Assembly (NCBI GenBank): GCA_900642245.1
Contig: CAAAJI010000174.1
Location: 19,669 to 83,668, forward strand
Direction: 5' to 3'
Length of the DNA stretch: 64,000 bases
Origin: Fragilaria radians
Lineage: Eukaryota; Bacillariophyta; Fragilariophyceae; Fragilariales; Fragilariaceae
Below the pieces are notes generated by a model. The model did no database searches. It saw only the letters and a list, made by a program, of their open reading frames with translations, and was not told where the DNA came from. Both the position numbers and the translations under genes were made by a program. Below, in pieces: positions 31,655 through 41,979 of this stretch (its first letter is position 1; each line of letters begins with the position of its first letter).

Positions 31655-33022
31655 TTAGTTCACTTTGGTCTTGGCTTCAATCCATTTTGAAAAGTATTTA
31701 GTACTCTTTAAAGTTTGGTGCCAGAATAAATTCCAATTTATATCCTTCGACCGACGCTCTTCTCGAAACTGAACTGCATCATCCAGCGATTTTTGTACTT
31801 TAATCCACTCTGAAGGAGAGTAGAGATTTCTCAGAATATACGAACCTTGCGTCACAGCAGATTCCCACATAACTGGATCCTCATAAAGTAGGACTGCGGC
31901 TTTGGAAAAGTCATCGATAGAATTTGCTGTTCTGCCACCCCAAGTATCATCGTCAATTACCATACCTTCGCAGCCAACCGAGGTCGTTACCACAGGTAGA
32001 CGACAACGCCAGGAGTCCACAATCTTTCCCTTAATACCAGCTCCAAATCTCAAAGGTGCAAGAAGAACGCGATATTTACATAGTGTTTCATCCAATTCAG
32101 ATGTATATCCCATAATGAAAATCCCTTGCTTTGGCTTGTGGAGTTGTTGAATGGGATGGTCAGAATATGCACCATAAATATGAAGTTCAGCAAACGGAAG
32201 GCTTTCTCTTATTTTGGGCCAAATATGATTAACGAGCATCTTTACTGCATCAACATTTGGATCGTGACGAAATCCGCCTACGAAACAAAAATGATTACGT
32301 CGTGACCAATCTGGAGTAGGTTGTGATGTAGGCTCCACCCAAAATGATGCAAGGCAGAGCTTACCAGGCATAATCCCATATTTGTTGACAAGAATATCAA
32401 ATTCTATGGGGGAGCAAACAAGCGTAAGATCTGAACGATTCAGGCTTACTAGCTCTCGGATTAATAAATCATTGTCAAGTAGGGGACAATGAGATTGAGA
32501 GAGATTAAGGACATCTAAAGTATTCGTGGATGCCTCACACTGTTGTTGACGGGTTTTTCTCAAGGAGTGCATATCTTGCATATCGATGACATGCACAGCT
32601 TTGGGCCTCTCAGTATGAATATGGAAGGAGAACATCTCCTCCGTGTAGAACTTGTCGTAGATAACCATAGAAAGATCTCCCCCAATTTCATCCAAGAGAT
32701 CTTGCACATCTTTTGTGCTATTCGCAGAAATTTTATGAAATCGGACACCACAATTTGACAGATCTTGAATAGTATTCTCATCCCGTTCAGCGGATGTTGC
32801 TGCAAAATGTACGGATTTCCAAGGATTCTTGCAAAGTTGCCTTAAAATGAACGAAGTGCGTGATCCTGCCGCTGATGCATTCGGTTGTGGATAAATATTT
32901 GATAATACAAGAACTTTACCAGGTTGAGTGGTGAAAGATCTGACAAAGAGATTATCTCGAATGCATTTGAAAGCAGCATGTCGAGCAAAAAGCACTGTCA
33001 TCGAATGTTGGTGAGAAGTCAT
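31655..33022 (-). CDS. Glycosyltransferase, family-4-like
   Basis: 455 residues, single exon, ATG at 33022. It has a two-Rossmann GT-B layout: N-terminal KVLVLSNIYPQPNASAAGSR (glycine-loop region) and C-terminal FCFVGGFRHDPNVDAVKMLV (about 246-265), LHIYG, GIFIMGYTSELDETL, and the donor-binding LLAPLRFGAGIKGKIVDSW (320-338) with VVTTSVGCEGM. The C-terminal pattern is that of GT4-like enzymes often annotated glycosyl transferases group 1; donor and acceptor are unknown. The basic N-terminus ending V-R-S-F-T-T resembles a mitochondrial presequence with an R-x-(F) cleavage site, which is unusual for this class. Confidence 0.82.
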   Translation of the reverse strand: MTSHQHSMTVLFARHAAFKCIRDNLFVRSFTTQPGKVLVLSNIYPQPNASAAGSRTSFILRQLCKNPWKSVHFAATSAERDENTIQDLSNCGVRFHKISANSTKDVQDLLDEIGGDLSMVIYDKFYTEEMFSFHIHTERPKAVHVIDMQDMHSLRKTRQQQCEASTNTLDVLNLSQSHCPLLDNDLLIRELVSLNRSDLTLVCSPIEFDILVNKYGIMPGKLCLASFWVEPTSQPTPDWSRRNHFCFVGGFRHDPNVDAVKMLVNHIWPKIRESLPFAELHIYGAYSDHPIQQLHKPKQGIFIMGYTSELDETLCKYRVLLAPLRFGAGIKGKIVDSWRCRLPVVTTSVGCEGMVIDDDTWGGRTANSIDDFSKAAVLLYEDPVMWESAVTQGSYILRNLYSPSEWIKVQKSLDDAVQFREERRSKDINWNLFWHQTLKSTKYFSKWIEAKTKVN

Positions 33023-34080
33023 CAATTTTTGTCATTAACCTTAACAGATTCTTTTTTCTGTGAATTAGGAAATATTGACCATGTCATTACTTGCAGGGTT
33101 GTTTAGTAACAGCCATCTCTGTTTGTTGCATTTCACTAAACATATTTCAAAATCTATAATATGCATCTTCTAATACCTTAATTTCACACACTTCACTTTA
33201 TGTCACAAAGAGTGCAGAGACAAAAGGATGATCAGAAATTTAGTGATAAGGACAAGGGAAGTGAAAAGGTTCTCTTTTGGGAACTTTTCGCATTGCAAAG
33301 TAGAAGAGTTTAAATTTTGAATTGAACACAATAGAATGACTTATGGATTCAAATGTAGCTGTGAAATATTTAACGCTAGTGCATCTTCACAATAAATTGT
33401 GAATAGCAAAAAATCTAGGTAACAGACAGCCTTAAAATATTTGGTCTTAATCTTAATGATAATTTCACGGACTTTTGCACTGGGTTCTAAGGGCAGAGAT
33501 GATGCATATATGTAATCAGGAATTGTTTCATTTGTCGTGTGCAACGAACGATTAGGTAGAATTTAATAGTTTTATCTAGGAACGCAATTATTGGAAATTA
33601 TGCACTACATGAAGAAAGAGTAAGATAAGCAGAAACTTGAGAGAAATGGAAATGAATGCTTGTAAAGCATCACTTTTTTAATTGTATGTTAGAAGCGAGA
33701 GTTACGACAAGTAAAACTTTGTATAGTAGCTAATCTAGAGCATATTTGACGTTATCTAAAGGGCACCATTATTGTTCCGTCTAAACAATAATTTCAGTTA
33801 GTTCATCAACGGTAATGGTCGCAGAATTGGATGCATAACAATCTGCAAAATCTATTGACTATAAAACTACCTCATTCATGTACTTGAATGCTCATAAAAA
33901 CGCTAATTATATTTATGAGCTACAACTCCAAGGATTCATTTTCACACGGTCTCAAATGGCTCAACTTGCTGCAAATGAGTTGAGCCCCCACAAACAAAAG
34001 CAAGTTGATAAACTCATCCACCCAAAAGGCACCTTGTTCGTAACGCTTTCGTATTGAACAATATTGTTGTAGGAAATACC
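33023..34080. other. Intergenic region, nothing recognised
   Basis: About 1 kb of AT-rich DNA upstream of the glycosyltransferase and downstream of the P/S/T-repeat gene. Open frames are short and without motifs. Confidence 0.5.
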
Positions 34081-35170
34081 CTAAATGTAACGTCGACGAA
34101 TAGTGGGGGAAGGGGATGGAACCAAAACTAGCGCAGGAGAATCGTTACTGGCATCATCATCAGCAACTGCTGACGACACCGATGGAGATTCAGAAGGCTC
34201 TATATCAGGGGACGAAGTATTTGTCAAAACAACTGGAGCATCTGTCACTGGGCTGTTGGTTACTGGCACTGTTGTTGGCATCGAAACAGGTGATGTTGGA
34301 GATTTCCCGAAAGGCGCAATGGTATTTGGTGAGAGGGTTTTCTCCGATGGGGCAGATGTAGTGGGAGGAATTGTTGGGGCTGGGGATGGTTGAAGAGTCG
34401 TGGGGGGAGAGGTGGTAGGAGGCATCGTGGGGGCAGGGGAAATAGGAAGAATGGTTGGGTTTGAAGTGGGAGGTGGAAGTGTCTTCTTTGATGGAGCAGA
34501 GCTGGAAGGTGGAGTAGTTATCTCCGATGGAGCAGGGGTAGATGAAGGGATTATTTCTTCTGATGGAGCAGGGGTAGATGAAGGGATTATTTCTTCTGAT
34601 GGAGCGGGGGTGGATAGAGGAAGAGGTTTTTCAGTTGGAGCAGGTGAAAATGCAGGGAAACCTTTCTCTGAAGGAGCAAATGATGGAGGGGGAGTTTTCT
34701 CGAAAGGAGCAGAGGTGAATGGTGGATGATGTGGAGTAGCAGTAGGTGAAGAAAGCGTTGGAACCGTTGTGGATGGTGGATTTGATTTATCCAACGGATC
34801 AGTTGGAATTGCGTTTAATGACGGAGCTGGTGAAGGTGGATTATGCTCATGGCTTGGCTCTATGGAAATCATGATTGTCGGTCTCCTAGAAGGTGGAACT
34901 GGTGCAACTTTGTGGGGAGAGCCAGATGGCATGGAAAAGAAAGACGACATAGAGAGTGTGCTAGTTTTGTACAAGGCACGAGTCCAAGCTGCAACATCCT
35001 GTATTGTTCGTTGAGACACGAGGTATATACATCACATGCGGCAATCACGATCAGGTACTTACCTCCAAATAAAGAGATTCTTTGTCAGAAACTTGATTTT
35101 CAGTCCAGGTACTGAATACCGATCCAGTGAAGAGGATGAAAGTCAAGAGTACTTCTGTCAAGCCACGCAT
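34081..35170 (-). CDS. Secreted Pro/Ser/Thr-repeat protein
   Basis: Two exons: 35170-35063 (36 codons) and 34998-34081, joined by a 64-bp GT-AG intron; 341 residues. Exon 1 encodes a clear signal peptide (MRGLTEVLLTFILFTGSVFS). A short helix (VAAWTRALYKTSTLSM) is followed by about 250 residues of repeats of the type APSEKTLPP / PAPSEEIIPSST, including a 12-residue unit (STPAPSEEIIPS) repeated exactly in tandem. The C-terminus is acidic and ends in IRRRYI without a membrane span. Such low-complexity proteins in diatoms are thought to be wall, mucilage or adhesion components; that role is inferred from composition only. Heavy O-glycosylation is likely. Confidence 0.8.
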
Positions 35171-37016
35171 TTCTGATTAACGATGCTGAATCAATGGTGA
35201 GTTAGCGTTATAAGTGATGTTTTACAATCGAGATATGAAATTACTTACAGTCAAAATTATGTGATCATCCTTTCCACTTTCAACCAGAATATCGCCTTAA
35301 TTCACTTGAGTATCCACAAACTGACTCTTAGGTATACTGAGCTTGTTCTGCGTGTCAGTTAGCTCCCTCATCACCGAAAAGTAGCTAAATCATTTCAGAA
35401 AGAATCAGTTTTTATGAGATGGATTGAAAAAAAACGTGAGTCTCCGTTCTATCGACCCTCACCATTGTACTGCAGATAGAAATCGCAAAACATTATTGAA
35501 CTGTTGTAAAAAAATCATGCAATCGGATGACTTACAGACATTCGACCGATTCAAACAAAATTGCGGCTGAAGTTTTCAATTTCACACTCAGTTAAACCTT
35601 ATTTTGAACAAATACAGAAATATGAAAGGCAATTTTGTTAATTGTATAAAGGATATGAAAAGGAAAACATTTTACAGAATTAAGCTATGAACTATGAACT
35701 GCTAGATTATGCTTATTCTGACATTGAGGTGAAGTATCAAGCATCCTGAGTCTTATCGAGGTTTCAAAGCCATGATCCGGTAGAGATATTCCTTGATATT
35801 TGAAACAAAAGGTGGTTCAGGAAATGTATTGCATCTATACTATTACAAATTTAGACTTATCTGACATTCAATATTACTTCACCTATTTACTATTTTCTAT
35901 TGTAAATTTGATTGAGGCTAGTTTGCCAATTTACCACTTGTTAACTTTCAGGATTTATACTGTAAAAGCAGTTGTGGAAAAATAAGTAAAAAATGAATCT
36001 ATTCTCTGTTGTGAATCCTAATCCTGAGACGAGGGAAAGAATACAGACGATTCAAAGGAATCTCTGTGTATCAAATCAATAGACAGTGCCTCACTGCTCT
36101 TTACAAATCAAACACGCATACGATGAAATAATATATCTCCTATTCTAAAGTATTAACACGCAGAACTGATACTTCAATATCTAGCTTATATGCATAACAT
36201 AGCGTCAATCACCAAGTTACTTGAGCAACAAAGTGACAGCTATCACAGGTGGAGCAAAAGATTATTGTCTCTCATTGAAGCTTTAACGAGAAGAATTCGG
36301 CTCTGCTTTTTCTTTGTCGGAGGAAGAAGCTGTGTAGTCATCAGAAATCTTTACGTATGTTTAGGCAAAAAGTGGGAATATCATGATATTTATCAAAAGA
36401 AGGATGATTTAAGGATAACAGTTTTTAGAAGAGTTATTGACAAAGATTTGCTTGTTCCACCTTCGAGATGGACTCTTGTCATGAAGATTTGAAAGCTAGA
36501 GCGAGAACAAGGAAAAAAGCAATATGTGATACGCAAAGTCATTTCAAGCACAACGAAACAACGTACTTTTACTTTGATTGATTTACGACCAGTAGCTACT
36601 CTTTCACTTCCATCCGTTTTCGAACAATTTAGCCGATCCACCCAAAATTTCGTCGGAATTTTTAATTTTGACAACACCACGAATTATTCCTTGTTTGCTG
36701 TTTCATAACGTTTCAACTTTAAACCACCATCCAGTACGGCGAGGTTCTGTGCAAGGAGGTTTCCAGAACGCACCTCCCATTTAAGTTTGTCCCGTATTGA
36801 AAAAAGTTTAAAAAACGAAACATTTGACTCCTCTCGTTTTCGAGCTATGCTTGACATAGGTACGAGAATCCACGTATTAATTGATCTCAGTTCACAAGCT
36901 CAACGAAATCACAAGGTAAAAATTGTTGCAGTCACAACAGGTCTCCTTGGCATCGATAACGTTTTTGGTATCCCGTGATTTTCTTGCAATCAAAGAGTTA
37001 CTAGCGGTCCTGAGAT
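35171..37016. other. Intergenic region between divergent genes
   Basis: About 1.85 kb. It should include promoters for the P/S/T-repeat gene and the Cys/His-motif gene. Open frames at 36190-36492 (+) and 36393-36680 (-) overlap each other, have no domain and were not accepted. Confidence 0.5.
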
Positions 37017-38751
37017 ATGTCGAAAAATCATAATCGAAACGGGCATTCATATTTAACAGATTTGGTAAGCGCTGTTTTATCTTCGGCAAATGCGAAGTCT
37101 TCCATTGTGAATTCCACTCCAGGATCGAGCAAGATCCAGACAGACATCGCGATTGAAAGATCTTTAATCCATAACTCTAGCGGGAAAATTGCATCGAATT
37201 ATCTTTCTATTAAGAATAGTGCCGCTGCATTTTCCTCTAATCAGCTGACACGAGCAGCCGAGATACGGAATGCTGATGTTGTAGATACAGAGATTATCGA
37301 GAGAAAACGAGCGTTGGATAACTCAATTCAATATCCGAGTGATAAAAAGCCTCGAAACGCTTTGGAGCAATTCGTTAAGATGAATCGCTTATTGCAAACA
37401 ACAGAGAAGCCCCCTACTAGACGGAGCGTACCATCTAGAAGGCTTGCCTGTAAAGCTAGGGGAATGGGAGATAGTCATACCCCCGCAAATGCATTTTTTG
37501 ATATACCACACGACTTGATGCATGGAGCAGTTCTTGCTTGTTCACATCCAGAATGTTCTGGTTCTGGCCGTCGATTTCGATATTGTCAAGGTACGCAAAT
37601 TATATGGAAATAGTTGTTGCCCTCTTTATTTAATGTACAATCATATCCCTACAGTCTGTGAAGTCCCTGTTGCGAAACGAAATTTTTTGAAGAGGCATAG
37701 TCATGGCTTGATAGGTATAGCGGATCCAAGCTTTGCCGATCAAGCAAACAACGCCTCGATGCTCGATGATGACGATGACGGACCCTATGAAGAAACATCA
37801 GACTCAAATAGGCGAAGGAGTCTTAGTTTTGATGCTGCTGAGTCTCTAAATCAGCTTTCTTCTAATCAGCATGAACTTAAGAGTGTACAGGATGTTATCA
37901 GGGATTTAGATAGCAACAAAGACACGCACCATGACAACATGCGAGATGTTGTTCGTCTGAACAAGCAAGAACTTCTTTGGTTATCGCTTTATCACGAACG
38001 ACCAAATTTTCAAGATATGGAGGCAGCTAAGAGATGGATGGAAAAAGTTTTTGATTTAGTACAGTCGTCAAAACCTCTTTCTGGAAAAGAAATTAATACT
38101 TCTGAGTGCGAAACAGTAAACTCTATGGCGGGCTCAAAGACATCACTCAGCTCACAAGCTACGGTCCCAAACACTGAAATTGCAGCTGGAACAGGAAACT
38201 TTTCGGACTCTTTCGATGCGCTAATTGAGGCTTCCATGAAAACTATATCAGGCGCTACAGGTTGTAATAACAATCTAAATAACATCCAGGAAAACGATGA
38301 TGTGAACACCTCTAATGATAAGACAGAACTTACACCTGGAATTTTTAACTTTGAACAAAACGAAACTGCCGGAAAAAGCACTTCAAATTCATCAAATTTT
38401 CCTCCTGATATGCAAGACCCTTCACACCCTCAGATCGAAGGCGCGCCGCTGTTTACGACTTACGGTTCTTTGAATCAGAGCGATAATAAGCCTCAAACTC
38501 TTGCAGATTTAATCCTGAGAAGAAAATGCGCCTCTTTGATTAACATGCATAAGACTTTAGACAACAAAGACAGTGGAGGAGGAGGAGGAACAGCAGCAAC
38601 AACAACAGCAGAGGAGGAAATGAGTCAAACTTCTTCTGTTGTAACTCGTCAATCATTGCGGCGGCGTCCATCTATACAAAATGCTAGGCAGCTTATGGGA
38701 AAGATCAAGCTCAGTGGTCTTAATGAAAACGAGATGGACCAAATCTTTTGA
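37017..38751 (+). CDS. Putative regulatory protein with C4H2-like Cys/His motif
   Basis: Two exons: 37017-37590 and 37655-38751, with a 64-bp GT-AG intron; 556 residues. After splicing, the centre reads C175-x4-C180-x9-C190-x2-C193-x12-H206-x-H208 within LACSHPECSGSGRRFRYCQ then VCEVPVAKRNFLKRHSHG. It looks like a compact zinc-binding module with a basic patch. I recall this R-R-F-R-Y-C-x-x-C-x-x-P-V-A-K-R-N-F pattern from unnamed diatom proteins; no function is established. The rest is low-complexity and acidic/Ser-rich, with nuclear-like basic runs (KKPR, LRRRPS), a Gly run with a Thr-rich stretch at about 38575-38610, and a conserved-looking tail LMGKIKLSGLNENEMDQIF. A nuclear regulator is a guess. 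Confidence 0.8.
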
Positions 38752-40001
38752 AGCACTCCTTTCCACCGTCTCTTCAAATCAGTTTGCTTGATATAAGTAA
38801 ATTCTAGATTTACGAAGTTTCTGCAGCTATGGAACTGATTGATTTGCGATCATTCTATCAGCTTTCACAAGGGAACAAAGAGCATGTTTCAACGTTTGTG
38901 AAATAGCTTGATGCTTTATTGACATTTCAGACTCATGCTGATGCTTATGCTGGCAAGCACTTGATTTTCATCGCATACTTTTTGAAAGTCCTGGTTTCTT
39001 AAGGAACAACAAATATGAGACTTTCAAGATTAAACAATATAGTAAATATAGGCACCAAATTGGAAAATCATTCCTATTTGATGGAACTACATATCCTATC
39101 ATTGCAATACGACAGCAATTTCTACTTATTTTCCAACTTAAGGCTTTCAAAATTGCTAAAGAAAGCTAATCAATGCAATTGTTGACTTGCTTTTGAGTCC
39201 TTATATTTGTCTTCTAACTTAAGCTATCAGATGTAAAAGGTTAGGAAAAATGTTCTCAGCGGCTCAGATGTCACTGAACACTTGACATAGAAGACACAAA
39301 GTATATGATGACAGATTGTAAGTTTACTTTTCATGAATAGCTTGACCCTACCAGTGGATTGTGAACCATGTAAGGTACATTTGGTGTACAGGATATGTGA
39401 ATAGATCCATCTACTCTACATTTATGATTTAGGCAAGGAATCAAGCTTTAAATGAAATAGGAATCTCATCAATGTAAACATTAACGGACAAAGTAAAATT
39501 TTGGAAAATCAGGGGCTTTCCTTTCACTTAAGGTAGACTGCTATACTTTTGGGGAATTTGGGCATAACTCAGAAGGAGTTGAGGCTAAATTGCGTTAAGA
39601 GGGGTATAACTATAGTGCTACATCAAAAGATTTGACTTTCTTGAAAAGCATTGTATTCTATCCCCAATGATAGGGAACAAATGCTAAAGCTTTGGAATGA
39701 AGCTTGGTATGAGAGTAAGATAGGCAGTTACGTTTTGCAGCCCTTTGTTTAAAAGCAATATTTCATTACTCATGCCTATTTTGAAAATATGAATTATAGA
39801 AGCACACAGACAGAAATAAGGCGACTAATAGTTTCGTTGATGTAAATGTGATTAGTGACGGACACGTAAACGGGGGTATGAACGTAAAATTTGTCTCCAG
39901 TGGTGAGTGCAACTATAGTTGTGACAATAACTCTCTCGTTACTGTCTCTTGGTTCTCTTGTGTGTCCAATTGTTATTCATAGTTAACTTGATTTCATTCC
40001 C
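38752..40001. other. Intergenic region, nothing recognised
   Basis: 1.25 kb of AT-rich sequence. The last few hundred bases upstream of 40002 should contain the NDUFB10 promoter; no motif could be named. Confidence 0.5.
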
Positions 40002-40498
40002 ATGACGTCCATTAATGATGGTCCCAAGGTCTTTGAAGGTAGCTTAAAGCCCTACCCTCATTCCGAACGTGGCTCTGAGGTAAGGAGAGTTGTGGTGATT
40101 CTGTTGCATGTTGGATGATGACGAATGGTGAAGTAATATACATTGGGTATTTTGTTTTGTCTTGCAAATATTTCCTTTGTCTCTCTCACACTCCTTACAA
40201 TAAAAAGTTTGGTCGAGCTCGAGATCCTGTGAAATTTTTACAAGCCATCGAACAGAGAGCACGTGAACGTCAAGTGGCGTATGAGACAGTAAAGATTCTT
40301 CGAAGTCGTGTCATTGAATGCTACCGTCGTGAGGGTGTCAATCATTATGATAATTGTAAAAAGCCAGTTCAAGATTTTTATAACATTATCAAAAAGAGAG
40401 ATTATGGACAGCTCCACCCTGATTGGGAGAACCCGGTGATGAAAGATGGATTTCATGGTACAGTTGCTCCTCTATACGATGAGGAGTATAAGCCATAA
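40002..40498 (+). CDS. NDUFB10: Mitochondrial complex I subunit NDUFB10 (PDSW)
   Basis: Two exons: 40002-40079 (26 codons) and 40208-40498, with a 128-bp GT-AG intron; 122 residues. This accessory subunit faces the intermembrane space side of complex I. The family signature CYRREGVNHYDNC (Cys-x11-Cys, with R-E-G-x-N) matches NDUFB10, whose cysteines form disulfides. It is followed by KKPVQDFYNIIK and LHPDWENP. The product is shorter than animal homologues. Exon 1 is inferred from its ATG, its intact frame and matching splice phase 0; no cleavable presequence is seen, as in the family. Confidence 0.87.
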
Positions 40499-40530
40499 TC
40501 ATACTCAGATTAATAACTTTAGGCTTAGTA

Positions 40531-41979
40531 TCATGAATTCAATGATTCATAGAAATCAAGGATTATTGGAACCACCTGCTTTCTACTTGCCTTTGGGTTC
40601 CCCAGATCAAATTGCCGAATGCAAATTTTCTGAGACTTTACATCACTTTTGACTTCAGATAGCTTTAAGGCTTTATCATTAATCACCAGGCCTGTAATCT
40701 TGTTCATGATTTCGCTATCCGTTAGACTACAAATCTGAAGACTCCGCTTAGGTTGGGTTCCTTCTATTACCATGCTTAAAATGATTAACACTTGAATTTG
40801 ACATTCCGACATGAACCGATGTATGTCGAGAACAACGTTGGATTTTTCTGCGAATTCGCTCAACGGTAAAAGAACGGATGAAACACCAAAGGCATCTCCG
40901 TTTGAGGGGGTGAATTGTTTGAAGTCTAGTCTTAAGGCATCGTAGGCAGACAGACCAGACCAGAATCCTCTATCAAACTTGGATTGACTGAGATACTCAA
41001 AGAGTGCTTTCGTGTCTGGCCGATGTGATTTGAAAAATTTCATAGTACTCTCATGTTGTTCCATACTTGTCCAGTCTGTCTTATCAAGAAGTGCCAATAG
41101 GACTGCTTGATCGCGTACCGTTCCCTTCCCGGCCTTGGGACACATATTGACAGTATCCAATAAAATCACACCCAAAAGACCCCATGCCAGTTGACAGGGT
41201 ATATGGCTCGGCTGCGATTGAAGGTATCGTTCCCCCACCAAGGTGCAGGTACTTCCTACCAGTGCGGATGACTCTTGGAAGGCAATATTCCGAGACGCAC
41301 CCATCACATGAGTATGCTTACTATCATCTCGATGATGATCAAGAATTTCTACTACATGACAGTTTTCTAATTGCGGATATTGCAATTGATTATGATCGAC
41401 AAGAGTAACCATACTGTCCCCTGTTAGATTGAGTGGAATGTCATCCAAAAAAGTAAGGACCGATTGAGGAATATTCATCATTTCTAAAAGAAGTGTCACA
41501 TCACAACGTAGTGACAAGTCGTCCCGAGGAACTGAGACGATGGGTGTCATATCAAGATTTCTACCCATCAAACTTTCTACATACGCTAGTGCAAGAGATG
41601 AAACAATGCTGTCGGCATCTCCAGCTGTATTTCCAATAACAATGTGGTGAAAATGACCACGTTGCTGTTGGGAAAGAAAATCGGACATGGACAAAACCAT
41701 TTTTGTATTTGCGTCTTGACAAGTTGACATTTTCGTTGTATGCTGATGTTTTTGTTGTTGTTTTTGTCTTGGTTTAAGTGCATGTAAATAGTTCCTTCGT
41801 TGTTTACTAATGGCAATAGCAACCACAGAAAAGGACGAAGTTGCAAGGTGGCGAAAGGTTGTGGAAGAAATCGTTGTTCTTTCCAGGTAGAATGCACTGC
41901 AAATTATAGGCAAAGGAGTCTTTGATGAAATAGTATAGTGAATGACAATAATGGACAAGAGGGTAGCAATAACACGCAT
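40531..41979 (-). CDS. DHH/DHHA2 phosphatase (PPX1/Prune type) with plastid-like leader
   Basis: 482 residues from the ATG at 41979. Members split phosphoanhydride bonds in polyphosphate, pyrophosphate or nucleotides using two metals. Motif I is GNTAGDADSI (116-125), motif II DHN (195-197), motif III LDHHRDD (213-219). The DHHA2 domain follows, with KFDRGFWSGLSAYDALRLD and DAFGVSSVLLPLSEF. The N-terminus has a signal-like core (MRVIATLLSIIVIHYTISSK) followed at about residue 27 by CSAFYLER, close to the diatom ASAF plastid motif, and a basic, Gln/His-rich stretch before the enzyme. If real, this places a polyphosphate or pyrophosphate hydrolase in the plastid. Internal Mets near residue 84 could start a cytosolic form. 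32 bp separates its end from NDUFB10. Confidence 0.85.
   Translation of the reverse strand: MRVIATLLSIIVIHYTISSKTPLPIICSAFYLERTTISSTTFRHLATSSFSVVAIAISKQRRNYLHALKPRQKQQQKHQHTTKMSTCQDANTKMVLSMSDFLSQQQRGHFHHIVIGNTAGDADSIVSSLALAYVESLMGRNLDMTPIVSVPRDDLSLRCDVTLLLEMMNIPQSVLTFLDDIPLNLTGDSMVTLVDHNQLQYPQLENCHVVEILDHHRDDSKHTHVMGASRNIAFQESSALVGSTCTLVGERYLQSQPSHIPCQLAWGLLGVILLDTVNMCPKAGKGTVRDQAVLLALLDKTDWTSMEQHESTMKFFKSHRPDTKALFEYLSQSKFDRGFWSGLSAYDALRLDFKQFTPSNGDAFGVSSVLLPLSEFAEKSNVVLDIHRFMSECQIQVLIILSMVIEGTQPKRSLQICSLTDSEIMNKITGLVINDKALKLSEVKSDVKSQKICIRQFDLGNPKASRKQVVPIILDFYESLNS

Noticed and set aside
34103..34729. Long plus-strand Gly-rich open frames
   Set aside because: They are antisense shadows of the P/S/T-repeat gene, caused by its repetitive codon pattern.
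36190..36680. Overlapping open frames of about 100 codons on both strands
   Set aside because: There are no domain features, the two strands overlap, and the region is upstream of the Cys/His-motif gene where promoter and leader sequence is expected.
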